A stretch of DNA of 64,000 bases. Source: Pedobacter miscanthi. GTDB taxonomy: Bacteria; Bacteroidota; Bacteroidia; Sphingobacteriales; Sphingobacteriaceae. The notes beneath the pieces were generated by a model that saw only the letters and a list, made by a program, of their open reading frames with translations, searched no databases and was not told the origin of the DNA. The translations under genes were made by a program, and so were the position numbers. The DNA is taken from positions 1 through 64,000 of the forward strand of contig NZ_QNQU01000002.1 of the NCBI RefSeq assembly GCF_003315595.1, written 5' to 3'. This document shows, piece by piece, positions 1-14,100 of the stretch (position 1 is the stretch's first letter; every line of letters begins with the position of its first letter).

Positions 1-2190
1 TTTACCGGAGTTACTGTTACAGGGATGGTTACCGTTGCCGTGCCTCCTTTGCCATCGCTTACGGTTACGGTAAAAGTATCATTACCATTATAGTTTGGCT
101 CTGGTGTATAAATATAAGTGCCATCAGCATTAATGACCACGGTACCATGTGCCGGAGCAGTTGTTACCGCGTAGCTAAGCGCATCACCATCAATATCTGA
201 TGCAGTGATACTGCCGTTAAACGGCGTATCCTCGCTGGTGGTAATGGCCGGAGCAGTTGCAATTGGTGCATCATTTACCGGAGTTACTGTTACAGGAATG
301 GTTACCGTTGCCGTGCCTCCTTTACCATCGCTTACGGTTACAGTAAAAGTATCATTACCATTATAGTTTGGTTCTGGTGTATAGGTATAAGTGCCATCAG
401 GATTAATGACCATAGTACCATGAGCCGGGGCTGTTGTTACCGCGAATGTAAGCGCATCGCCATCAATATCTGATGCGGTGATAATGCCGTTAACCGGGGT
501 ATCTTCGCTGGTGGTAATGGCTGGAGCTGTTGCAACTGGCACATCATTTACAGGAGTAATGGTTACCGGAACGGTCACCGTTGCGGTACCACCTTTGCCA
601 TCACTTACGGTTACGGTAAAAGTATCATCGCCATTATAGTTTGGCTCTGGTGTATAGGTATAAGTGCCATCAGGGTTCATAACCAAAGCACCATGTGCCG
701 GAGCAGTTGTTACCGCATAGCTAAGCACATCACCATCAACATCTGATGCGGTAATGGTGCTGCTAACGGGGGTATCTTCGCTGGTGGTTATGGCCGGAGC
801 TGTCGCAACTGGCACATCATTTACAGGAGTAATGGTTACCGGAACGGTTACCGTTGCTGTGCCCCCATTACCATCATCTACAGTTACTGTAAAGCTATCT
901 GTACCGTTATAATTTGCATCAGGGGTATAAGTATATGTACCGTTGGCATTTACGATTACTTTACCATGTAGCGGTTGTGAAGTTACTACATAGCTTAACA
1001 TATTGCCATCAACATCAGATGCGGTAATGCTTCCATTTTTTGGAGTATCTTCTGGTGTAGTAATAGATGGAGCACTGGCTACAGGAACATCATTAACAGG
1101 TGTTACCGTTATCGGTACTGTAACAGTAGTTGTTCCGCCTTTTCCATCGTTTACTGTTACGGTAAAATTATCAGGGCCATTATAGTTTAATGCCGGAGAA
1201 TAGCTGTAGGTTCCATCGGGATTAACCACCACGGATCCGTGTGCAGGCTGCGTGGTTATCGTATAGCCGAGCGCATCCCCATCTGCATCAGTAGCTGTAA
1301 TTTTACCTGTTCTAGGGGTATCTTCAGTAGTGGAAACAGCTGGTGAAGTGGCAACCGGCACATCATTAACAGGAGTTACCGTTATTGGAATAGTAACTGT
1401 AGTTACACCACCCTTCTGATCGGTTATATCAACAATAAAACCATCTGGTCCGTTATAATTCTGATCGGGAGCATAAGTATACGTTCCATCAGGATTAAAG
1501 GTAAGCATACCATGTGCCGGAGGGGTACTAACCACGAATTTTAATACATCACCATCAACATCTGTTGCATCAATTTTACCTTTAACAGATGTATCTTCAG
1601 GGGTACTGATTGATACCGGAACCGCATTAAAATCAGGAGCATCATTAACCGGAGTAACAGTTACTGGAATATTGACAATCGCTGTTCCCCCATTGCCATC
1701 GCTTACAGTTATTGTAAAACTATCAGGTCCGTTATAGTTCAGCGCAGGTACATAGGTATAAGAGCCATCCGGATTAAGAGTTACCTGTCCGTGAGCCGGA
1801 GCTGTAGACAGCACATAAGTCAATGCATCACCATCTACATCACTTGCCGTAACCATACCGTTAACTGGTGTATCCTCATTAGTAGTAATTGGTGGCGAAC
1901 TGGCGGTTGGATTGTCGTTTTCAGGAGTTACCGTAATAGGGATAACAACATTAACAGTTCCACCATTACCATCACTCACTGTAACCGTAAAACTATCTGT
2001 ACCGTTGAAATTTGAATTTGGCACAAAAGTATAAGTTCCGTCGGTATTCAGTTTTACAGTTCCATTTTGAGGAGCTGTATTCAAAGTATAAGTCAATATG
2101 TCGCCATCGGCATCACTCGCTCCAATCAATCCGTTTAAAGGGGTATCTTCCGGGGTATTGATATCCGGCGGGATCGCTGTTGCAACAGGC
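1..2190 (-). repeat. 91-aa (273-bp) tandem repeats in the giant protein
   Basis: The linker motif (plus-strand catcattta or catcattaac) recurs near 271, 544, 817, 1090 and 1361, a period of 273 bp, with slightly longer units near 1641, 1915 and 2190. Each unit reads roughly: VNDAP linker, E-D-T-P, a short acidic segment D-G-D, Y-x-Y-T-P, then S-D-G-x-G-G-x-A-x-V. The first two units are close to identical in DNA by eye, so duplication or gene conversion is recent. The array continues past the left edge. Confidence 0.9.
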
Positions 2191-5100
2191 ACATCGTTAA
2201 CCGGGGTAATACTAATGGCCAATGTAGCCAAGGCAGTGGCGCCCTTACCATCAGCGATGGTGTAGGTAATTACCGGAACCGGACCATTATAGTTGGCACT
2301 CGTGGTAAAAGTATAACTGCCATCTGCTTTGATGTTGATCGTGCCCACATTTACGCCCCCAGCACCCAATATGTTTACATCAGTGTTCAGCGTCTGATTT
2401 CCTGTCATACCCGCAATGGCATAACCTGTTATGGTAAGTGCATCACCATCGGTATCAGTATCATTGGCCAGCAAACCGGTTGATGCAGTTACCGTTAATG
2501 CATTGTCTTCATTTGTTTTTCCTGCATCATTTTGTGCTGTTGGTGCGTCATTCACAGCAGTTATCCCTAGCGTTAATGTTGCAGTTGCTGTTCCGCCGTT
2601 TCCATCACTAATGGTATAGGTAATTACAGGAACCGGCCCGTTGTAATTTAATTCCGGACTAAAGCTATAACTACCATTAGCATTGATGGTTATCGATCCT
2701 GTTTTTTGGCCGGCAGCATTCAACACCTCAAATGGCGTTCCCATTACAGGCGTTGTGGTTATACCGGCTACTGTGTAACCGGAAATGATTAACGTATTTT
2801 GATCGGCATCAGTATCGTTGCTTAATAAGCCTGCTCCCGCAGCAACATTCAACACAACATCTTCTGTTACTGTTCCCACATCATTTACAGCAACCGGCAA
2901 GTCGTTAACCGCATTGATACTGATGCTGAGTTTTGCAGAAGCCGTTAAACTGCCATCGCTGATGGTATAGGTAATTACCGGTACTGATCCACTATAATTG
3001 GCATTTGGGACAAAAACATAACTCCCGTCAGCATTGATGGTAATTGTACCAACACCTGTAATGGCAAAGGGCATACCTATAATTGGGGTGCCTGTAATGC
3101 CTGGATAAGTAAAACCTGTTACGCTGAGTATTGTGCCAGTATCGGCATCAGTATCGTTGCTCAATAAACCATTGGCCAATGTTACGGTTAAGTTATCATC
3201 TTCAGTTACCGTTGCCATATCATCAACAGCCACAGGCGCATCATTAACCGGATTTACAGTAATGGCTAGTGTACCATTGGTTGTGGTGGTACCATCACTA
3301 ACGACATAGGTAATCAGTGGAACGGTTCCGTTGTAATTGGTAGTTGGTTTAAAAGTATAGCTACCATCGGCATTGATGCTGATCTCGCCTACACCTGGAA
3401 TGTTGAACGGTGCACCCACTGATGGTGTACCCGGAATACCGGCAACGCTATAACCTATTATGGTTAAGGTAGTTCCGGCATCTACATCACTATCATTCGC
3501 CAATAAACCATTTATGGCGGTTTTGGTAATACCAGGAGCATCTTCGGCAATGGTTTCGGTTTCACTGTTTACTATCGGCTGATCATTAACGGGAGTAATA
3601 GTGATGCTTACATCGGCCGCAGTGCCAGCATAAGCCGAACCATCAGAGCCGTTCCATTTAAAGGAAATAGTACCATTAAAATTGGCATCAGGCACAAAAG
3701 TGATGTTGCCAAGATCAGCTGCATTAATCTGCTGCCCTGCTGTAACCGGATTGCCGTTTAAAAGCAGTTTTCCATTAGCTGGTAAAGTAACAACCTCTAT
3801 TTGGGCCAATGTACTGCCTGCGTCCACATCGCTGAATTTACTGGTAAAATCAGTCGGACTAAAAGTTACAGTTGCATCTTCAGTTCCTGTTTTCGAAATA
3901 TTGGCTACTACAGGCGCATCATTAACCGGAGTTACCGTAATGGCCAGTGTACCATTGGTTGTAACTGTACCATCGCTAACCGTATAAGTCATTACCGGAA
4001 CGGTACCGTTGTAATCAGCCGCTGGTTTAAATGTATAGCTACCATCGGCATTAATGCTGATCTCGCCTACACCTGGAATATTGAATGGTACACCCATTGA
4101 TGGTGTACCCGGAATACCGGCAACGCTATAACCTGTTATGGTTAAGGTTGTACCGGCATCTGCATCACTATCATTCGCCAATAAACCATTTGCAGCGGTT
4201 TTGGTAATGCCCGCAGCATCTTCGGCGATGGTTTCGTTTTCGCTGTTTATTACCGGAAGATCGTTTACAGGATCGATGGTTATGGTTACATCAGCCGCAA
4301 CGCCCGCATAAACAGAGCCATCCGAACCATTCCATTTAAAGGAAACAGTACCATTAAAGTTGGCATCAGGAACAAAAGTGATGTTGCCCAGATCCGCTGC
4401 ATTAATCTGCTGACCTATTGCAACCGGGTTGCCGTTTAAAAACAATTTTCCACTGGCAGGCAAGGTAACAACCTCTATCTGGGCCAATGTATTGCCTGCA
4501 TCCACATCGCTGAATTTGCTAGTAAAATCAGCTGGAGCAAAGATTACGGTTACATCTTCTGTTCCGGTTTTCGCAATATTTGAAACAACTGGTGCATCGT
4601 TAACAGGCGTTACCGTAATGGTAAGTGTACCACTGGTTGTGGCAGTACCGTCGCTCACATTAAAAGTAATCACAGGAACACTACCATTATAATTGGCTAC
4701 TGCAGTAAAGGCATAACTACCATCAGCATTGATGGTGATCTGGCCAACATCAGGAATAGTAAATGGTGTTCCAAGTACCGGTGTACCCGCAATGCCTGCA
4801 ACACTATAATCTGCAATGGTTAAAGTTGTACCTGCATCTACATCACTATCATTAACCAACAAGCCATTGGCTGCATTTTTGGTAATGCCAGGCGAATCTT
4901 CAGTTATCGTTTCAGTATCATTATTTACTACCGGAGGATCGTTTACCGGGTTTACAGTAATTTTAAGTGTAGCACTGGTTTCAGCCGGAGTGGCACCTGA
5001 AAACCTGATGGTCGGGTTATCTGCAAGGGTGTAGGTTATTGTTGGAACCGTGCCATTGTAGTTAGGTTCGGGTGCAAAAGTATAGTTTCCATTGGCATTG

Positions 5101-8100
5101 ATGGTAATGGTACCCACATTCGGGATCAATACCGGAACACCCACATTCTGATCGCCGTTTATACCATCAATACTATATCTGGTTATGGAAATCGGATCAT
5201 TATCCGGGTCAGAATCATTGCCTAATAAACTGGCCGAAACCGGCACACCATCTTCAGCCATGCTGTTGATATCGTTGCCAGCAACCGGAGCCTGGTTATT
5301 AGAAAGTACTGTAATATTAAAATTCGCATTAGCTGAACCGCCATTGCCATCGCTTACGGTATAAGTTATGGTAGGAACATTGCCGCTAAAAGTAGCCAGA
5401 GGTGTAAAAGCGTAACTTCCGCTGGCATTGATGGTAATATCGCCTACTCCAGGTATAGTAAATGGCGTACCCACAACAGGTGTAATAGCCGAGCCACTTA
5501 CTGTATAAGCTGTAATGCTCAGGGTATTCAGGTCTATATCAGTATCGTTGGCCAATAAACCTGGTGTGTTTCCGGTTAACGTGCCACTGTTCTGTATCAT
5601 ACTGGCCACGTCGTTACCGGCAACCGGTATATCATTTACCGGATTAATGTTGATTACTACGTCAGCAGGTGTACCAGCATATACGCTACCGTCAGAACCG
5701 TTCCATTTAAAAGTAGCGGTGCCATTAAAATCCGGATTAGGTATAAAAGTGATGTTTGCCAGATCGGTTGCATTGATTTCCTGATCAACCGTAATGTTCA
5801 CGCCGTTTAATTTAAGCAAGCCATTGCCCGGCAAGCTTATGATTTTTATTTTGCTAAGGGCATTGTTTTCGGCATCACTGAATTTTCCTGTAAAGTCGGC
5901 AGCAGTGAAATTAACCGAAACATCCTCCGCCCCCGTCTTTGTAATATTCGAAACTACCGGCGGATCATTTTGAGGTACAATGCTGATGGTTAAAGTAGCT
6001 GTTGCAGTACCGCCACTACCATCAGCAACTGTGTATGTAATTACCGGAACAGGCCCATCGTAATCGGTAACTGGTGTAAAAGTATAACTACCATCTGCAT
6101 TAATGGTAATATTGCCTGCACCTGGAATAGTAAAAGGACTGCCAATAACCGGAGTACCTGTTATGCCGGGATAGGTAAACCCTGTAACGGTTAAAATGGT
6201 ACCCGCATCAACATCACTATCGTTAGATAAGAGTCCGTTAGCGGCTGTGCGGTTAAGTATGGCATCCTCGTTTATGATGGCCACATCATTAACTGCTACC
6301 GGATTATCATTTACCGCCGTAACATTTAGGCTTAAATTTGCACTGGATGTACCACCGTTGCCATCGCTTATGGTGTAGGTTAATACCGGAACAGCACCGT
6401 TATAATTGGCCTGCGGTTCGAACCTGTAACTGCCATCAGCATTGATGGTGAGCGTGCCTACACCTGCAATCAACACCGGAGTGCCGACAGGCTGCGTGGC
6501 TGCAATTCCTGCAATAGTGTAGCCGGTAACGGTTAAAGTCGTACCCGCATCAACATCAGTATCATTTGCCAATAAGCCATTACCTGCGGTTACATTCAAA
6601 ATAACATCTTCAGGAGTATTATTGCTATCATTATTTGCTACAGGAGCATCATTTACCGCTGTAATGTTGATGGTTAATGTGCCTGTTGCGGTTCCGCCGT
6701 TGCCATCGCTAATGGTATAGGTAAATACCGGTACAGCCCCATTGTAATTACTAGCTGGTGTAAAACTGTAGCTGCCATCTGCATTAATGGTGATGCTACC
6801 TACCCCGGGCACGGTAAAAGGACTACCCATTACCGGTGTGCCTGTAATACCAGGATAAGTAAAACCTGTAATGGTTAAAATATTACCATTATCAACATCA
6901 GTATCATTGCTTAACAAACCATTGGAAGCCAGGCGGGTTATTGCAACATCTTCACTGGTGGTAGCTACATCATTAACAGTTACCGGGTTGTCATTTACTG
7001 GTGTAATATTCAAGCTTAAAGTTGCATTGGCTGTACCACCGTTGCCATCGCTTAAGGTATAGGTAATTACCGGAACAGCGCCATTGTAATTCGCTGCCGG
7101 TTCAAATCTGTAGCTACCATTGTTATTGATGGTAAGAAGTCCAACTCCAGGAATAGATACCGGAGCGCCCACATTCTGTGTACCCGAAATACCTGCAATG
7201 GTATAACTAGTAATCAGCAGGGTTGTACCGGCATCAACATCGGTATCGTTAGCCAATAAACCATTAGCTGCTGTTACGTCCAAAATAACATCTTCACCTG
7301 AGGTATTGGTATCATTGCTGGCTACAGGGGCATCATTAACCGGGGTGATACCAATAGTTAAAGTACCTGTTGCGGTGCCTCCGTTACCATCGCTAACAGT
7401 ATAGGTAATTACCGGAACAGAACTGCTGTAATTGGCTAAAGGCTCAAAAGTGTAACTACCATCAGCGTTAATGGTAATACTACCTACGCCCGGAATTGTA
7501 AAAGGACTGCCAATGGCCGGAGTACCTGTTATGCCCGGATAGGTAAAACCAATAATATTCAGGTTATTTCCTGCATCAACATCGCTATCATTACTTAACA
7601 GGCCATTGCCGGCTGTACGGATAAGGGTAACATCTTCGTTGGTTGTGGCTAAATCGTTAACTGCAACCGGGTTGTCGTTTACAGGGAGAATGCTGATGTT
7701 AACGTTTGCCGCTGTTGCATAGGCTGAACCATCAGAACCATTCCATTTAAAGCTGGCATTACCATTAAAGTTTGGTGCAGGAACAAAAGTAATATTTGCA
7801 AGATCGGCCGTCACAATTTCCTGTCCGGCAACGATGTCAACACCATTCAGCTTTAATATACCCTGATTGGCTGCTGGTAAGCTTACGATCTGGATCTTGC
7901 TTAAACTGTTATTATCTACATCGGTAAATTGACTACTGAAATCGGCAGCCGTAAATGGAATAACAGTATCTTCATTTCCTGATTTGGCAATATCAGTAAT
8001 TACCGGCTGATCATTAACCGGAGTAACTGTAATGTTTACATCAGCCTGATTGCTGTAACCGGTTCCATCAGAACCACTCCATTTAAAGTTAACGTTACCA

Positions 8101-11100
8101 TTAAAATTTGGTTCAGGAGCAAATACCAGTTTGCCTAAATCGGCTACATTAATCTCCTGCCCTGCGCTTACCGGTGCTCCGTTAATCAATAACCTACCCT
8201 GATCTGGGTCGGGAAGATCCTGTACCTGTATTTTTGCCAGGGCATCGCCTTCGGTATCGGTAAAATTACTGGTAAAGTTTCCTGGTGCAAACTGCAGGTT
8301 CACATCTTCAGAGGTGGTTAAATTAATATTGGTAACGGTTGGCAGATCGTTAACCGATGCAATGGTAATATTTATATTGTTCGGTGTTGTGGCATAAGCC
8401 GTGCCATCGCTGCCGTTCCATTTAAAGGTAACCGGACCGTTGAAATTTGGTGCTGGTACAAATGTTATATTGGCCAGATTGGCAGCCGAAATTTCCTGTC
8501 CGGCAAGGATGTCAACACCATTCAGTTTTAATACACCCTGATTAGCTGGCGGAAGGCTTATGATCTGGATTTTGGCCAGTGCATCGCCATCAGCATCAGT
8601 AAAATTACTGGTAAAATCGCCCGGCGCAAAATTGAGGGTAACATCTTCTGTTCCTGCTTCTGCTACTGCCGCAACAACCGGATTATCATTTATTGAAGCA
8701 ATGGTAATATTTACATTGGCTGGTGTAATAGCATAATCAACCCCATCGCTACCGTTGTAACCGAAGCTCACATTGCCATTAAAGTTTGGTGCAGGCACAA
8801 AAACGAGATTAGCCAAATCTGCAGACGAGATTTCTTGTCCTACGGTTACATTAACATTGTTTAATTTTAAGAAACCCTGAGCCGCTGTTGGCAAACTCAA
8901 TATTTTTATTTTAGCCAATGTACCATCTAAGTCGCTAAACTTGCTATTGAAATCAGCCGTTGTAAAAGGCACATTATTATCTTCTGTTCCGTTTTTGGAT
9001 ATATCGGCAACAGTTGGCAAGTCATTTACCGACTGGATATTTAGGTTTGAAGTTTTGGTATCCGTTAAAGCCGGGCCACCTGTATTGCCCTGATCGTTAA
9101 TACTTACGGTTAACGTTACGGTGCCGTTTGCATTTTCTGCAGGCGCATAGGTAACCTTGGAAGCAGCTATAAATGCGTTAATGGAACTGGTACTACCTGT
9201 AAGGATAATTGCATTACTACCTGTACCCGTAATGGCAATACCCGGCTCGGCAGTGGCGGTTAAAGTACCCTGCCCTGCCGGAACGCTGATGGTAACCACT
9301 ACATTCAGGTTACCTGCGTCGGCATCGGCAAAGCTTATACCCGACAGTGCCTTTGGTGTATCCTCTACCAGGGCAATGGCTGCAGGAACCGTTGCTACAG
9401 GAGCAATATTGTAATCTTCCCGCCAGTCCCTTTCTGGTGTTGCAGGGGTATCCAGATTAGGAAACGAATCTGGAGTTTGGGCATTGGTTGGATTATAGGC
9501 CGAATCATTATTATCAAAAGCATCGTCCAAACCATCTTTGTCGGCATCGCTGCCAAGCGCTACCACATTGGCCACGCCATTGTTATCGGTATCATAGGCT
9601 TCGAGTGTATCACTATCGTTGTCGTTGTCTGAATCAAGATCGAGGTAATCAGGCTGGTCTGTACCATCGGTATTTACCGGCGTGATACCATTCGGACCAT
9701 AGGCATCATCCAAACCGTCGCGGTTGGCATCAACACCCGACGGGGCAATATAACCGGCAGTGCTTTGCGCTTCAATATTATCTGGAATGCCATCGCCATC
9801 TGAATCAAGATCAAGGAAATTCGGAATCCCGTCGCCATCTGTATCGCCGGCACCTTCTAGCTGGTCTTTTATACCGTCGTTATCCGAATCCAGATCGAGA
9901 TAATTCGGAATACCATCGTTATCATTATCTTTTACTGTTACCGGCGTTCCGGAAGGCTGACCTGCCAGAGAGCCTGTAAGGTTATTGTAATCATCGGCAA
10001 CATCTGCTATTCCATCATTATCAAAATCGTTAATTGCACCTGAGCCTACCTTTCCATCACCATCGGCATCCGTACCGCGGTTTTCTATTACATCATTAAT
10101 ACCATCATTATCCGAATCCAGGTCGAGGAAATTAGGAAAACCATCTCCATCGGTATCAGGCGGACTATAACCACCATTTGCCAGCTTTGGTACACCGTTG
10201 GCATCCACATCATTCGGGCCGATTAAACCAATACCCGGTAAACCGTTATTATCAGGGTCTGAACCACCTGCTTCAATCACATCCGGAACACCATCGCCAT
10301 CCGAATCCAGATCGTGGTAGTTTGGTAAACCATCTATACCGGCTGTATCCTGCATGCCATCTACGGTATCTAAAATACCATCATTATCATCATCTAAATC
10401 AAGGCCATCGGGCACACCATCTTTATCGTAATCAACTGTTGAACGCCAGTCACGCTCTCCGCCGGTGCTTTGTGTAGCCGGCATATCAGTTGGTTTCTGA
10501 CCCGCGTTTGTGGCATATCCAATCGGACTGTTATTTCCATTATCAAGATCAAAAATATCCTGCAAACCGTCGCCATCACTGTCGGGTGTAAGGTCCATAA
10601 AACCATCAGGCCCCGCAGCGCCGGTGCGGTTATTAAAATTATCCACTTCAAGCGGACTCTCTACATTATTTTCAAGCCAATCGCGGAAGCCATCGTTATC
10701 GGCATCGCCATCTACATAATCAGCAGCTTCGCCCCCATCTACGTTAGAATAACCAGAAGCAATGCCACCATTATTTACATCATAGGCGTTATCGATTCCA
10801 TCACCATCGGTATCTAAGCCTTTTGGCGCCACATAATTTGCAGTTGCCAAACCTTCAACATTATCCACAATACCGTCGTTATCGGCATCAATGTCGAGGT
10901 AATTTGATAAGCCATCGCCATCCCTATCAACATTAAAGTTGGGATTGATAACTACAAAATCAGGATCATTAAGGTCTGAAAGTCCATCTCCGTCAGCATC
11001 GGTTATCTGCCCGGTGCCGATGAAACCATCATTCTCGCTATCGGGTATGAAAAATACCGATTCAAAATTATCAGGTATGCCATCCGCGTCAGAATCAAGG

Positions 11101-14100
11101 TCTAAATAGTTTGGTTTTCCATCTTTGTCTTTATCTCCGATTACTATTGCTGTACCACCTGCAGCAGGGTCTACTGCGTCTTGCAGGCCATTTCCATTCG
11201 CATCTACAAATGCACCAATACCATAACGGCCATCTTTATTGGGATCGTTATTCGGGTTGCCGTCTGATTCGATGGCATCAACAATACCATCATTATCAGC
11301 ATCAACATCGAGGTAATTCGGAATGCCGTCACGATCGAAATCGCCGGTCCCTTCAACCGTATCCGGAATGCCATCGTTGTCGTCGTCCAGATCGATGCCA
11401 TCAGGTACACCATCTTTATCGGTATCCGTTACAGAAACAGGAATGGTATAGTTTGCCGTATTCGAACTGGCTCCCGAATTATCAATAGCTGCAAAAGAAA
11501 AAGTTGCATTGCCGTTGAACAGCGTATTTGGATTAAATTTTAAACCAGCTGCCTGGGCAGGTGTTAAAGTCTGACCTGCTGTTACCGGTGTATTATCTGC
11601 CAGGGTAAGTGTTCCCTGAGCAGCAGTAGGAATAGTAAGTATTTTGTATGAGGAAATGGTGCCATCAATATCTGTTGCGGTTAGCGGATCGATGGTTTTT
11701 GGACCCGCAGCACTTTTTAAGGTTGCTGTATTGGTAATATCTGATGCTTGCGGCGCATCATTAACCGGATTAACGGTAATGCTTACTGTTGCGGTTACGC
11801 AATCATTGTTTGCGTCGCACAAGCGATAGGTAAAAGCATCTGTACCGTTAAAATTTGCTGCCGGTGTATAAGTATAGGTTCCATCCGCATTAAAGCTTAC
11901 CGTACCTTTAGCGGCACCACCATTGGTACCCACCAAAGCCCAAACGTTTCCACCATCACCACTTAATATATCATTGGTTGCAACATTGCCTGTTATGGGC
12001 GTATCTTCATTACCCGAGGCATTGTCGGCTGTAGCTACCGGAAGATCGTTAACGGAAACCACCGTAATTGATACGGTAGCAATATCGCAATCGTTGTTTG
12101 CATCGCACAACTTATACGTAAAACTATCAGACCCGAAATAATTTGCATTTGGGGTATAGGTAAAGGTTCCGTCTGCATTAAACACAACTGTTCCATTAAC
12201 CGGGTTGGTTTCTTTGGTAAATAAATTGCCTCCGTCTGCACTCTGTACATCATTGGTGCTTACATTGCCGTTAAATGTTACATCCTCGTTGGTGCTCACC
12301 ATATCATTAACAGCATCGGGCAATGCGTTAAAAGTCATAGAAACGGTAGCCGCATTACTACTTACCGCTGCTTTGTCAACTTCGCTGAAGGTAAATGTAA
12401 AAGTACCTGCACCCGGTGGGTCGTATCTTAATAATGCAGGGTTATAATTCACAATGGTTTGTCCGGCGGTTACCGCAATGGCATTATAAAATAATGTACC
12501 GGTTCCAGGCAGTGTAACTATTTTTATGGTATTACTGTTACTCGTGCCGTTATAAGCGCCATCTTCCGGGTCGGAGCCTGTTAATGTTGGTACCGCAACA
12601 GTATTTGTACCTGCAGGGGTAGTAAATGTAGCACTTGTATTATTAGCCGAGGGTTTCTGGTCTATTCCGAAATTAATCCCCGCAATGTTCGCAGCAAGCA
12701 CTGATATGCTTGTTTTTCCATCGGGTGTACCATCACCGCTTGCACTGCTGCCTTCTGCGGTATTGGCCGCATTGGCCAAAGTAACATTTACTGTACTGCC
12801 TATTGCCTGTACACCGTTAGAAACTGCAATAACAAAAGTAGTATTGGCCGTAACCCCATCGGCAGTACCAAAACTGTAGGTACCTGAAGGCGAAACAGCA
12901 GCGCTTTTTACAACCAAACCAGCGTTGGATACCAGGTTGGCATATAAAGTATTGGTTCCTATGGTATTGGTGGCGGTACCAAAAATGGTTCCGCCATCGG
13001 CATCGTTATAAGTTGTTCCGCTTAAAACAAGATCGGTAAAGGGCATGGTAACTGTACCGGGTGAAGCGCTCGGCATTAATGCCCTATCGCGGTAACTGAA
13101 GGTAAATGTTGCAGTAAGCGCGCCGTTCGCGGGGTCGAACAGCAACAATGTAGGTTCGTAAGCACGAATTACCTGGTTTACCGTTACTGCAATACCGTCA
13201 TAATACAGTACTCCCATTGCGGCAGTTGGCAAACTGTTAATAATGATATCGGTACCTGTTAAATTGTTGGGGCTTTGAAAGAAATAATAATCCTCATCAT
13301 CATAACCATTCAGGGTTGGTACCTGTACCTTTAGCGTACCTCCGGGATTACTTCGCGGAGCTGCAGTAACATTATTGGTTAGGGGCAACCGTTCGGCACC
13401 AAAATTAGCATTTTGAACAACCGTGTTACTGTTTATGATAACCCCGTTTATCATACCATCAGGTGTTCCATCCCCTCCTGTGGTGAGCCCTTCTCCGGTA
13501 AATATCCAGTTGCCGGTACTATTAACGGGCAGCGACGTGCTGCTATTAGTTGTGGTGCCTATACGGAGCGAATAGGTACCATTTGGCACCTCTGTGGCAT
13601 TAAAAGAAAATATACCACTTGCCGAAATGGCTTTCGAGGCAACAACCGTTGTACCGCTAACCAATTTAACAAACATCTGGTTAGCGATGTTAGTACTAAC
13701 ACCATTAACCGCACCATCTTTAAGGCCATCGGCATCATTAAATAAAGTGCCTGATAAAACAACAGGACTTTCCACAATATCAAAGGATGCCTTGCCTACC
13801 ACTACTGAACAGCCCGCACTATAACCACCTATATTGTAAGCCATATCAAGGTTTGGGTTACCGGCCCCACCACCTGTGGTATTGGTAATTGTGTAAGTAA
13901 CGTTTTCGCCTGCTCCTTCCGGTACATTATCTGCCAATGCTGTAAAGGGGATGCTTATACGACCGGCAGTACTTCCGGTGGCCGTACTTATATCATAATC
14001 TCCGGCCGGCAATGTTAGGGTAATATTATCATCCTGATCAACACTTATGCTACCCCTCGTAGGGGTACCAATGGTATAATCGATGCCATAGCGTGCAGCA

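Noticed and set aside
1..9060. CRISPR array or satellite DNA
   Set aside because: Repeat units are 273-350 bp, lack short conserved repeats with unique spacers and code in frame for beta-sandwich domains.
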